Source: Tessaracoccus aquimaris
GTDB taxonomy: Bacteria > Actinomycetota > Actinomycetes > Propionibacteriales > Propionibacteriaceae
Reading direction: 5' to 3'
Length of the DNA: 64,000 nucleotides
Assembly (NCBI RefSeq): GCF_001997345.1
Contig: NZ_CP019606.1
Location: forward strand, 124,001 to 188,000
Part shown: positions 46,769-56,526 of the stretch, piece after piece
Layout of the letters: every line of letters starts with the position of its first letter
How positions within the stretch are numbered: position 1 is the stretch's first letter
Notes under the pieces: model-generated
What the model saw: the letters and a program-made list of their open reading frames with translations, nothing else
Told to the model about the DNA's origin: nothing
Databases searched by the model: none
Made by a program: the position numbers and the translations under genes

Positions 46769-46898
46769 GGATCCCCCGATCTCGCGGACAACCGTGAAAA
46801 CGTCCGTCTCGCTGACCAGGATATCCATTCGTTCAGAGCCCAGGTGTGCGGCGTCTGGTACTGACGAGACGTCGGGAGGGGCGCCAGCACCCGGCCCA

Positions 46899-47798
46899 GG
46901 TGTCAGCGGGTGAAGTTGAGGCCGGTGGTGGTGGTTTCGGGGGCGAGGGTTTCGTTGGTTTTGGGGGCGTAGACCCAGTTTTTGAGGGTGCCGTTTGCGA
47001 CGTTGATGGTGATGAGTCTGACGGGGTTGGTGGTGCGGCTGTGGTAGGTCTGCATGAGGCTGATGATCTTGTTGCCGTTGGTGCCGGTGTCGGTGCGGGT
47101 GGCTGCGGTGCCGGTGTGGCCGGAGACGACGATCTTGATGTTGGGGTAGACCTTGATGAGGGTGTCGTAGAGGTGTTTGGGTGAGGTGGCTCCGTAGCCG
47201 CCGTTGCTGGTGCTGATGGTGGCGTCGCCGTTGAGGTAGGCGTGGGTGGAGATGATGATGTTGTGGTCGGGGTTGGCTGCGACGATCTTTTTGGCCCAGT
47301 CGATGGCGCCTTGGCGGGGCCAGAGTTCGAGGTTGAGGACCATCCATTTTTGGCCGGCTGCGGTGAAGGTGGAGTAGGTGTTGTCGACCTTGCCTGGTTC
47401 GTAGGCGCCCTTGATGGTGGGGAAGGTGTTCAGGGGGAAGGCGGTGTTGAAGGCTTTGGTGTCGCGGACGGCGAGGTTGGTGTTGACGCCGGGGCAGGCG
47501 GATCCGCCTTGGCAGACGGCTGCGGTGTCGTGGTTGCCGATGGTGAGGGAGTAGGGGATTTTGCCTTTGAGGGGGGCGAGGCCTTTTTGGGCGCGGGTGT
47601 ATTGCTCGGGGGCGGCGTTGCCCCAGTCGACGACGTCGCCGATGTGGGTGACGTATTTGAGGTTGAGTTTGGTGGCGTTGTTGACGAGCCAGGTGGAGCG
47701 GTCGGCGAGGCGGGTGTCGGTGTCGCTCCAGGTTTCTTGTTGGGTGTCGGGGATCACGGCGATGGTGAAGGACTCGCTTGCCCCTGCGGGCGGCACCG
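46899..47798 (-). repeat. Metallophosphoesterase module, copy 2 of 900-bp direct repeat
   Basis: Second copy of the module at 44517-45416, same orientation. Identity begins at GGTGTCAGCGGGTGAAG and ends at GCGGGCGGCACCG; beyond both ends the sequences are unrelated. Confidence 0.9.
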
Positions 47799-48375
47799 GC
47801 GGGTGTGGTTCGGTCGGGGCCGTTGCCTGCCGCGTCGGCCTCCCGCCGTGATCCCCCGGACCCACGTAGAAGGGCTGCGCCGAGAGCAGCGACCAGCCGC
47901 CCTCGAGCAGTTCGTCGCGTTCGGCGTCGCCGACGGCGACCCGGGTCCCCGTCCCGATGCCCATCCGATACGCAGGCTCCGTGCAGCGCGAGGGCACGCT
48001 CGACGCGTAGAACTGCAGGAACTGCGGCCGGTATCCGCTCGCCTCCGCCGCCACCAGGTCCGCACCCTCGGCGGCCCAGGTGAAGTCCCTCGTTCCGGGG
48101 TGGTAGAGCCGCCAGACGCCGACCCGGTCGGCTCCGGGGTGCGACGAGACGGTCATGGCCGTCGCGTCGACCAGGTGGAATCCTTCCTCGACAGCGCCTG
48201 CCATCTCCCGGCCGAACTGGGTGAGCAGTGTCGCGCCGGACGTGGGGTCGGTCAGCGTCGCGACGGCGACGCCCAGGTCGGAGCATTCGGTGGGCTCTGC
48301 GACCGCTGGCACGGGAAGGAGCACAAGCATCAGGCTGACCGTCATGGCGAGCGCGGCCGAGCGCAGTGTCTGCAT
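46903..48375 (-). CDS. Secreted metallophosphoesterase, second copy with a different N-terminal domain
   Basis: About 490 residues. Signal peptide ending PVPAVAEP, then an N-terminal region (about 30-180) that is a diverged DUF5648-like domain (VGVWRLYHPGTRDF, EASGYRPQFLQFYASS), and the same phosphoesterase module as the gene at 44521, with the five metal motifs. The join lies at the shared PPAGASESF sequence. I chose the ATG at 48375 because GGGAGG lies 7 bases upstream and a signal peptide follows; the frame from 48474 adds 33 unlikely residues. Identical catalytic halves on different N-termini imply gene conversion or recent duplication. Confidence 0.87.
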   Translation of the reverse strand: MQTLRSAALAMTVSLMLVLLPVPAVAEPTECSDLGVAVATLTDPTSGATLLTQFGREMAGAVEEGFHLVDATAMTVSSHPGADRVGVWRLYHPGTRDFTWAAEGADLVAAEASGYRPQFLQFYASSVPSRCTEPAYRMGIGTGTRVAVGDAERDELLEGGWSLLSAQPFYVGPGDHGGRPTRQATAPTEPHPPVPPAGASESFTIAVIPDTQQETWSDTDTRLADRSTWLVNNATKLNLKYVTHIGDVVDWGNAAPEQYTRAQKGLAPLKGKIPYSLTIGNHDTAAVCQGGSACPGVNTNLAVRDTKAFNTAFPLNTFPTIKGAYEPGKVDNTYSTFTAAGQKWMVLNLELWPRQGAIDWAKKIVAANPDHNIIISTHAYLNGDATISTSNGGYGATSPKHLYDTLIKVYPNIKIVVSGHTGTAATRTDTGTNGNKIISLMQTYHSRTTNPVRLITINVANGTLKNWVYAPKTNETLAPETTTTGLNFTR

Positions 48376-48534
48376 CGCTGACACCTCCCAACGCGTGGGG
48401 CGGGTACCGGTCGGGAGCGGCATGGGCCGACGTGACTTCGCTTGTGCGGCGGCACGGCGGCCGCCGATGCTCAATTCTAGACTCAGCCTGCCGCGGCGGA
48501 TAGGCCGATCCCGAGGGGTACTGCGTGGCCGAGG

Positions 48535-49200
48535 TCAGGCGATGGAACTGTGCGCGCGAGCCGCGCCCTGCTCCTCGAAGGTCGCGGTGCAGATCCGCGG
48601 GCCGATGGCGAGCTCAGCGGTCTCCAGGCCCGCGCCGCTCTCGTCGAGGAAGCCGTCGAGGAAGCCGCGGTGCATCGCGCACACCAGCGGCAACTGCTCC
48701 GGCGCGATCGTCGCGCGGAAGGGGCAGCGGGTGAAGGTGACGGTCTCGTCATCGAGGGTGGTCCCGAAGCCCCGCTCGCCGAGGTGGGTCGCCAGATCGG
48801 CCAGGGCGATTCCCGACTGATCCTCCTGCGAGGCCACGCCGGCGCCCCAGGTCCGCCCGGCGCTCTCAGCCAGTTCGAAGGATCCGGGGGTCGGCTGGAT
48901 GAAGCTCGAGATGAGCACCTGGACCAGTTCGGTCAGGTGCAGGTTGCTGATGGTGGGGGACTCGCTCGTAGCCGTGAACACCAGGGGCGGTCGGCCCTGG
49001 CTACCGGTGGCGTTGACGGCCCGCTCGACGTAGCCTGCCTCGACGAGCGCGTCCAGGTGGAAGCGCGCGGAGTTCTTGTGCAGCCCCAACTCGTTCGCGA
49101 CGTCGATGACGGAGACGGGCTCGGAGGCCGACTGAAGGAATGCAAGCACACGTGCCCGAGTAGGGCCCAGTCCGTGTGGAGTGCTGATCATGTCTGTCAT
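48535..49200 (-). CDS. Winged-helix regulator with Cys-rich C-terminal domain
   Basis: About 221 residues. Winged helix at 12-75 (RARVLAFLQSASEPVSVIDVANELGL, read as two adjacent segments; HKNSARFHLDALVEAGYV), then a C-terminal domain with Cys159 (RCPFR), Cys174 and His177 (LVCAMHRGF), and Cys204 (RICTATF). This spacing resembles Fe-S-binding regulators of the SufR/ArsR-like group. It is divergent from moaA with a 62-base gap and near the nar operon, so it may sense oxygen, nitric oxide or Fe-S status and control these genes (inference). An alternative start is the ATG at 49191. Confidence 0.75.
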   Translation of the reverse strand: MTDMISTPHGLGPTRARVLAFLQSASEPVSVIDVANELGLHKNSARFHLDALVEAGYVERAVNATGSQGRPPLVFTATSESPTISNLHLTELVQVLISSFIQPTPGSFELAESAGRTWGAGVASQEDQSGIALADLATHLGERGFGTTLDDETVTFTRCPFRATIAPEQLPLVCAMHRGFLDGFLDESGAGLETAELAIGPRICTATFEEQGAARAHSSIA

Positions 49201-49262
49201 TGTGGCACCGGCCCTCTCATGGTCAGATCGTGGGTCGGCCAAGCCCAAGGTAGGGTTGTTGC

Positions 49263-50281
49263 ATGCAGTTTAGCCAATTGCTTGATACTTACGGCAGAGT
49301 GGCGCGTGACTTGCGCGTTTCCCTCACCGATCGCTGCAACCTGCGCTGCACCTACTGCATGCCTGCCGAGGGTCTGACCTGGCTCCCCACCGATGAGACG
49401 CTCACCGATGACGAGGTCGTCCGCGTGATGCGGGTGGCGGTCGAACGGCTTGGCATCACCCGGATCAGGTTCACTGGGGGCGAGCCGCTGCTTCGGCCCC
49501 ACCTCGACCGCATCATCGCGGGTGCGGCCTCCCTCCGGGGCGCAGAGGGGCGACCCGAACTGGCGCTGACGACCAACGGGCTGGGCCTCGACAAGAAGAT
49601 CGACGCGCTCGCGGAGGCGGGTCTCGACCGGGTCAACCTGTCGCTCGACTCGCTCGACCCGCAGCGATACGCCCGCCTCACCCGCCGCGACCGACTCCCC
49701 GACGTGTTCGCAAGCATCGACGCCGTCGAGAGGGTCGGCCTCACCCCGCTGAAGATCAACGCGGTCATCATGCGCGGCGTCAACGAGGACGACATCGTCC
49801 CCCTCGCGCAGTTCTGCCTGGAGCGCGGCTACCAGTTGCGCTTCATCGAGCAGATGCCGCTCGGGCCGAAAGGGGAGTGGCATCGCGGCGACATGGTGAC
49901 CGCGGCCGAGATCCTGGCCGCGCTGGAGAGCCGCTTCCTGCTCCACGCCCTCGACGAGCCGCGCGGCTCTGCGCCGGCCGAACTCTGGGGGTCGCGCCGG
50001 ACCAGCGACAGCCGGGCGGTCGCCTTGGGGTGATCGCATCGGTCACGAATCCATTCTGTGGCGCGTGCGACCGGACGCGGATCACCTCCGACGGGCAGGT
50101 CCGCACCTGCCTCTTCTCGCAGCGCGAGACCGACCTGCGCTCCATCCTGCGCGGCGGGGGGAGCGACGACGACCTCGTGGCGGCCTGGACGGGTGCGCAC
50201 GGCGGCAAGGCGAGGGCGCACGGCATCAACGAGATCGGATTTGTGCAGCCGGAGCGCACCATGAGCGCGATCGGCGGCTGA
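49263..50281 (+). CDS. moaA: GTP 3',8-cyclase MoaA, frameshifted
   Basis: First step of molybdenum cofactor synthesis: radical SAM rearrangement of GTP. The N-terminal cluster motif CNLRCTYC is at residues 25-32, TGGEPLLRP near 75, and the C-terminal second-cluster region reads NPFCGACDRTR followed by RTCLFSQ. The frame stops early at 50033. One G lost in the run at 49987-49991 explains it; restoring it gives ELWGVAPDQRQPGGRLGVIASVTN and continues to 50281, about 339 residues, the normal length. The usual C-terminal Gly-Gly is present (SAIGG). Next come moaD and mobA. Confidence 0.92.
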
Positions 50282-50334
50282 CGACACACCGCCAAGGGGC
50301 ACCCGCCCCGGGGCAGACGACAGAAGGAGTGGGC

Positions 50335-50574
50335 GTGCAGGTCAGGTTCTTTGCGGGGGCGGCCGAGGCCGCGGGCGTCGACGAGCGCGAGGTCGGTGGA
50401 ACAGGTCTCACGGGCGAGACGCTGGTCGCGCTGCTCGCGGAGGGTAATGAGCGGCTCGGGCAGGTGCTCGGCGTCAGTTCGCTGCTCGCCGACGGCGCCC
50501 GGGTCGGCGACCTGTCCGCCCCGCTCGACCAGGTGCGGCGCATCGACGTGCTGCCCCCGTTCGCGGGCGGCTAG
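50335..50574 (+). CDS. moaD: Molybdopterin synthase sulfur-carrier subunit MoaD
   Basis: 79 residues of ubiquitin-like fold, starting QVRFFAGAAEAAG and ending PPFAGG. The terminal Gly-Gly is adenylated and thiocarboxylated before sulfur transfer with MoaE. The GTG at 50335 follows GAAGGAG by 5 bases. It sits between moaA and mobA; its partner moaE is 10 kb downstream after the nar genes, and the activating MoeB-like enzyme follows moaE. Confidence 0.88.
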   Translation: MQVRFFAGAAEAAGVDEREVGGTGLTGETLVALLAEGNERLGQVLGVSSLLADGARVGDLSAPLDQVRRIDVLPPFAGG

Positions 50575-50581
50575 GCCTCCC

Positions 50582-51168
50582 GTGGCTGCGACGTGGGGAG
50601 TGCTGCTGGGCGGCGGCCGTTCCTCGCGGATGGGCACCGACAAGCTTCGGCTGCTCGACGGCGACACGTCGCTCGCCGCTCGCGGGGTCGACGCGCTGCT
50701 CACGGTCGTCGACCGGGTCATCGTCTCGTCCCCGAGCGGCCGGACGTCGCCCGTGACGGCGTCAGTTTCGTGCTGGAGGATCCGCCGTTCGGCGGGCCCG
50801 TCGCGGGCATCGCTGCGGCACTTGGAGCCATCGACGCCGACGACGGCGAGGTCTACCTCCTGGCCGGCGACCTGGTCGCCCCCGCAGAGATCGTCGACCT
50901 GCTGCGCGCCCACGACCTCGACGGCGACGGGGTCGCGCTGATCGACCGTGAGGGCTGGCCGCAGTACCTGGCGGGCAGGTACCGGCTCGCCGCGCTCCGA
51001 CGCGTGCTCGCGGGCGAGTCGAGGGACCGCTCGGTGCGTCGCACCTTCCGCGTCCTCGACCTGATCCTGATCCCAGCAGAGAAGGATGTCACTGGCGACG
51101 TGGACACCCCAGAGCAGGCCGAAACCGCCGGACTTCGCTTTCCGGAACCCGCTGCTGACCAGGCCTGA
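50582..51168 (+). CDS. mobA: Molybdenum cofactor guanylyltransferase MobA-like, frameshifted
   Basis: About 195 residues after restoration. The N-terminal signature LGGGRSSRMGTDK is the GTP-binding loop of MobA, which attaches GMP to molybdopterin to form MGD, needed by NarG. The frame then shifts at the CCCC run at 50730-50733. Restoring one C gives VSSPERPDVARDGVSFVLEDPPFGGPVAGIAAAL and an open frame to 51168, with LLAGDLV for the metal-binding region. Start is the GTG at 50582, 7 bases after the moaD stop. A combined moaA-moaD-mobA transcript leads towards narG. Confidence 0.87.
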
Positions 51169-51236
51169 TAGCCCTTCGGGTGATGGTAAATTCAATTAAA
51201 TCTGACAAACAGTAGTAGATCTGAAAAACTCATCCC
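51169..51236 (+). promoter_or_regulatory. AT-rich upstream region of the nar operon
   Basis: 68 bases, much richer in A/T than the rest of the window, with ATCTGA repeated at 51200 and 51219 (19 bases apart). A possible -10 element TAGATC lies at 51216-51221. No ribosome site precedes the narG ATG at 51237, so a very short leader or leaderless transcript is possible. The region probably binds an anaerobic or nitrate-responsive activator. Confidence 0.45.
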
Positions 51237-54200
51237 ATGAGTTCAGATTCCGCGCGCATCGACGGGTTGGCGTCAGAGGCCCTGCTGAAGCTCGGCCGCT
51301 TCTTCACGAAGTGGGACGAGACCGACGACGGCCGCGCCGTCTTCCGTGAGGGGGGCCGCGCAGGCGACGTCTTCTACCGTGACCGGTGGAGCCACGACAA
51401 GGTGGTCCGCTCCACCCACGGCGTGAACTGCACGGGCTCCTGCTCGTGGAAGGTGTACGTCAAGGACGGCATCATCACGTGGGAGTCGCAGCAGACCGAC
51501 TACCCGACGACCGGGCCCGACCGGCCCGAGTACGAGCCCCGCGGCTGCCCCCGCGGAGCGGCCTTCTCCTGGTACACCTACTCGCCGACCCGGGTGCGCT
51601 ACCCCTACGGCCGTGGCGTGCTGATCGAGATGTACCGCGAGGCAAAGAAGCGCCTCGGCGACCCGGTTGAGGCGTTCCGCGAGATCTCCACCGACCCCGT
51701 CAAGCGGCGCCGCTATCAGCAGGCCCGCGGCAAGGGCGGCCTGGTGCGCATCTCGTGGGATGAGGCGATGGAGATCGCCGCTGCGTCGTACGTCAACACC
51801 ATCAAGTTCTACGGCCCCGACCGCTGCGTGTCCTTCTCGCCGATCCCCGCTATGAGCATGGTGAGCCATGCCATCGGCACCCGCTTCACGCACCTCATCG
51901 GCGGCGCCATGACCAGCTTCTACGACTGGTACGCCGACCTTCCGGTCGCCAGCCCGCAGGTCTTCGGTGACCAGACGGACGTGCCCGAGTCGGGCGACTG
52001 GTGGGACGCCACCTACCTGATGATGTGGGGCTCCAACGTCCCCGTCACCCGCACCCCCGACGCGCACTGGATGGCAGAGGTCCGCTACCGCGGCACCAAG
52101 GTCGTCACCGTCAGCCCCGACTACGCGGACAACGTCAAGTTCGCCGACGAGTGGCTGCCTGCGCAGGCGGGCACCGACGCGGCGCTCGCGATGGCGATGG
52201 GCCACGTCATCCTCAAGGAGAACTTCGTCGACCGGAAGGTCGACTACTTCTCCGACTACGTCAAGCAGTACACCGACCTCGGGATGCTCATCACACTCGT
52301 CGAGCACCCCGAAGGCAAGGGCCTGGTGCCGGGCAAGTTCCTCACCGCGGAGGACCTCAGCACCTACCGGTCCGAGACCGACGACGCGTTCAAGACGGTG
52401 ATGTGGGACAAGGCAACCTCCGCCCCGCCGTCCCGAACGGTTCGATGGGCTTCCGTTACGACGAGCGCGACGAGGGCAAGTGGAACCTCGAACTCGGCGA
52501 GATCGACCCTGCCCTGACCCTCCTCGGCGAGGCTGGCAGCCAGCCTGTCGAGATCGCGCTGCCGTGCTTCGAGGACCCGAGGGGCGAGGGCTCCGTGATC
52601 AACCGCGGCGTGCCCGCCCGCACCGTCGACGGGAAGCTCGTCACCACGGTGTTCGACCTGATGCTCGCCCAGTACGGCGTCGGGCGCGAGGGCCTCCCCG
52701 GTGTCTGGGCCAAGGACTACGACGACGCGACGTCGCCCTACACGCCCGCCTGGCAGGCAGAGATCACCTCCGTGCCCGCAGAGGCGTGCATCCGCACCGC
52801 CCGCGAGTTCGCCTCCAACTCGGAGGAGTCGAAGGGCCGCACGATGATCATCATCGGCGCAGGCATCTGCCACTGGTTCCACGCCGACGTCACCTACCGC
52901 GCGATCATCGCGCTGCTCATGATGACCGGCTGCATCGGCAAGAACGGCGGCGGCTGGGCGCACTACGTCGGCCAGGAGAAGTGCCGGCCCATGACGGGCT
53001 GGTTCAACATGGCCAACGCGCTGGACTGGTCGCGCCCGCCGCGCACCATGATCGGCACCGGCTACTGGTACATGCACACCGACCAGTGGCGCACCGACGG
53101 CTTCTCCGCCGACCGGATCAAGTCGCCGCTGTCGACCGGATCGCTCGACGGCATGCACACCGCCGACTCGATGGCGCTCGCACACCGGCTCGGCTGGATG
53201 CCCTTCTACCCGCAGTTCGGCGTCAACCCGCTCGACCTCGCGGACGAGGCCACCGCCGCCGTCGAGCGCGGCGAGTACGAGTCGCCGCAGGCCTATGTCG
53301 CGGCCAAGCTGAAGGCTGGCGAACTGAAGAGCGCCGTCGAGGACATCGACGCGCCCGAGAACTGGCCCCGCACCATGATCCTGTGGCGCTCGAACCTGTT
53401 CGGCTCCTCGGCGAAGGGCGCCGAATACTTCAACAAGCACCTGCTCGGCACCCACAACAACGTGATGCCCAACGGGCACGGCACCGACCGACCGCGCGAC
53501 GTGAAGTGGCACGAGGAGGCGCCGGAGGGCAAGCTCGACCTGCTCATCACGGCCGACTTCAGGATGACGAGCTCGACGCTGCTCAGCGACATCGTGCTCC
53601 CGGCGGCGACGTGGTACGAGAAGCACGACATCAGCTCCACCGACATGCACCCCTACGTGCACGCGTTCACTCCCGCGATCGACCCGCCGTGGGAGACCCG
53701 CACCGACTACGACGTGTTCACAGAGTTGGCGCACAAGCTCTCCGAGATGGCCAAGGGCCGGCTCGACACCCGCAAGGACCTCGTCGCGGTGCCGATGCAG
53801 CACGACACCCCCGGCCAGCTGGCGCAGCCTGGCGGCCACGTCCCCGACTGGCGGGGCACCGACGTGCCTGCTGTGCCCGGCAAGAACCTGCCGGTGCTTG
53901 CGGTCGTCGAACGCGACTACACGGCGATCGCCGACAAGCTCGCCACCGTCGGGCCGCTTGCCGACAAGTTGGGCTTCACCGTCAAGAACATCACCTACGA
54001 CGTGCGCCACCAGGTCGACCGGTTGGCGAAGCTGCACGGCGTCTACCCGTCGGGCCCCGCAGAGGGTCGCCCGGCCATCAACACGGACGCGCGTCTGGCG
54101 GAGGCGATCCTCACCTTCTCCGGCACCACCAACGGTGAGCTGGCGACCCAGGGCTTCCGCACCCTCGAGAGGAAGACCGGCCGCGATCTGGTCGACCTGT

Positions 54201-54946
54201 CGCTCGGCTCCGAGGAGAAACTGATCACCTTCGCGCAGACGCAGGCCGCGCCCCAGCCGGTGATCACGTCCCCGGAGTGGTCGGGCTCGGAGACCGGCGG
54301 ACGGCGCTACGCCGCCTTCACGATCAACACCGAGCGCCTCAAGCCATGGCACACGCTCTCGGGACGGATGCACTTCTTCCTGGACCACGACTGGATGACG
54401 GACGCAGGGGAGAACCTGCCGACGTACCGTCCGCCGCTCGACATGTCCGCGGCCTACGGCGAGCCAGAGCTCGGGCCCAACGGTGAGAAGGCGATCACGC
54501 TCAGGTACCTGACGGTGCACAACAAGTGGTCGATCCACTCCGAGTACCAGGACAACCTGTTCATGCTGTCGCTCGGACGCGGCGGGCCGCAGGCCTGGCT
54601 GAGCGTTGCCGACGCCAAGTCGATCGGCGTCGCGGACAACGACTGGATCGAGCTGACAAACGCCAACGGCGTGTTCGTCGCCCGCGCCGTCGTCACCCCG
54701 AAGCTGCCCGACGGCATCTGCTACGTGCAGCACGCCCAGGAACGCACCATCGACATGCCCAAGTCGGAGGCCACCGGTCGCCGCGGCGGCATCCACAACT
54801 CGGTGACCCGGATCCTGCTCAAGGCAACCCACCTGATCGGCGGCTACGCCCACCAGGCCTACGCGTTCAACTACATCGGCCCCACCGGCGTGCAACGGGA
54901 CATCGTCTCGACGGTTCGCCGCCGCTCCCAGGAGGTGCAGTACTGA
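51237..54946 (+). CDS. narG: Respiratory nitrate reductase alpha subunit NarG, frameshifted
   Basis: About 1236 residues once the frame is restored, the normal size. Catalytic subunit that reduces nitrate to nitrite at bis-MGD molybdenum, cytoplasmic side. Fe-S region HGVNCTGSCSWK near residue 61, YDWYADLP near 229 with the Mo-ligand Asp, and NGSMGFRY further on. The frame breaks near the GG at 52412-52413: restoring one G gives DKGNLRPAVPNGSMGF. Otherwise the gene would end at 52517 with a nonsense tail. Heads the narGHJI-narK-narK operon, with 1-base overlap to narH. Confidence 0.95.
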
Positions 54947-56526
54947 TGGCGAAGCAGCGTCGCGTCATGGCCCAGGTCGCCATGGTGATGAACCTCGACA
55001 AGTGCATCGGATGCCACACGTGCTCGGTCACCTGCAAACAGGCGTGGACCAACCGCGCAGGCACCGAGTACGTCTGGTTCAACAATGTCGAGACCCGCCC
55101 GGGCCTCGGCTACCCCCGCACCTACGAGGATCAGGACAAGTGGCAGGGCGGCTGGGTCCGCACCAAGTCAGGTCGCCTCAAGCTGCGCTCCGGCGGGCGG
55201 TTCAAGAAGCTGCTGAGCATCTTCGCCTCCCCGGTGCAGCCCGGCATGGACGACTACTACGAGCCGTGGACCTACGACTACGAGAAGTTGATCCAATCGC
55301 CGCTCGGCGACGACTTCCCGGTCGCCCGGCCGAAGTCGCTCATCACGGGCGACGACCTGGCCATCAAGGCCTCCGCGAACTGGGACGACTCGCTCGGCGG
55401 TATCGCCGAGACCATCGACGAGGACCCGATCGTCAGGAAGCTGCGCGACGAGGCCAACATCCAGATCAAGGCGGAGTACGAGAAGACCTTCATGTTTTTC
55501 GTGCCGCGCATCTGCGAGCACTGCCTGAACCCATCGTGCATGGCCGCCTGCCCCTCGGGCGCGATCTACAAGCGCGCCGAGGACGGCATCGTGCTGGTCG
55601 ACCAGGATCGCTGCCGCGGCTGGCGCCAGTGCATCACCGGCTGCCCCTACAAGAAGATCTACTTCAACCACCGCTCCGGCAAGGCCGAGAAGTGCACCAT
55701 GTGTTACCCGCGCCTTGAGGTGGGTCTCCCGACGGTGTGCGCGGAGACGTGCGTCGGCCGGCTGCGCTACATCGGCGTCATCCTCTACGACGCCGACCGC
55801 GTCACCGAGGCGGCACTCGCGGACGAGAAGGACCTGTACGAGGCCCAACTCGACCTGATGCTCGACCCCAACGACCCGCAGGTGATCGCCGACGCCAAGG
55901 CCAACGACATCCCGACCGACTGGATCTCGGCGGCGCAGAAGTCGCCGGTGTACGCGCTCATCAAGCACTTCAAGGTCGCGCTTCCTCTGCATCCGGAGTA
56001 CCGCACGATGCCGATGGTCTGGTACGTGCCGCCGCTCTCGCCGGTGGTGGACCTGCTGAAGTCGCAGGGCCATGACTCGGAGGCCGGTGGCAACCTGTTC
56101 GGCGCCATCGACGCGCTGCGGATCCCCGTCGAGTACCTGGCGGAACTGTTCACGGCAGGTGACGCGGACGTCGTCACCGGCGTGCTGCAGAAGCTCGCCG
56201 CGATGCGTTCCTACATGCGTGACGTGACCCTCGGTCGCGAACGGCAGCCGGAGCTGGCCGAGGCCGTCGGGTTGACGCCCGCCGCGATGGAGCAGATGTA
56301 CCGGCTGCTCGCCATCGCCAAGTACGACGAGCGCTACGTCATCCCGAAGGCGCACTCGGAGCAGGCGCACAACCTGGAGGAGATGGGCTGCTCCGTCGAC
56401 TTCGATGCCACCGACCCGTACAACTACGACGGCGGCTTCGGGTCGTCGTCGGGCCGCGTGGTGCCCGTCGCCATCGAGAGCTACGCCGACGCCAAGCGTC
56501 GCCAGCAGGACGCGAGCGGGGCATGA
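54946..56526 (+). CDS. narH: Respiratory nitrate reductase beta subunit NarH
   Basis: 526 residues. Electron-transfer subunit with one [3Fe-4S] and three [4Fe-4S] clusters linking NarI heme to NarG. Four Cys groups are visible: CIGCHTCSVTCKQAW near residue 20, CEHCLNPSCMAACPSG near 191, CRGWRQCITGCPYKK near 223 (Trp replaces one Cys, as in the [3Fe-4S] site of the family), and KCTMCYPRLEVG near 249 with a later CAETC. The ATG at 54946 overlaps the narG stop; the ORF upstream of it is a shadow. The stop overlaps the narJ start by 4 bases. Confidence 0.97.
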   Translation: MAKQRRVMAQVAMVMNLDKCIGCHTCSVTCKQAWTNRAGTEYVWFNNVETRPGLGYPRTYEDQDKWQGGWVRTKSGRLKLRSGGRFKKLLSIFASPVQPGMDDYYEPWTYDYEKLIQSPLGDDFPVARPKSLITGDDLAIKASANWDDSLGGIAETIDEDPIVRKLRDEANIQIKAEYEKTFMFFVPRICEHCLNPSCMAACPSGAIYKRAEDGIVLVDQDRCRGWRQCITGCPYKKIYFNHRSGKAEKCTMCYPRLEVGLPTVCAETCVGRLRYIGVILYDADRVTEAALADEKDLYEAQLDLMLDPNDPQVIADAKANDIPTDWISAAQKSPVYALIKHFKVALPLHPEYRTMPMVWYVPPLSPVVDLLKSQGHDSEAGGNLFGAIDALRIPVEYLAELFTAGDADVVTGVLQKLAAMRSYMRDVTLGRERQPELAEAVGLTPAAMEQMYRLLAIAKYDERYVIPKAHSEQAHNLEEMGCSVDFDATDPYNYDGGFGSSSGRVVPVAIESYADAKRRQQDASGA

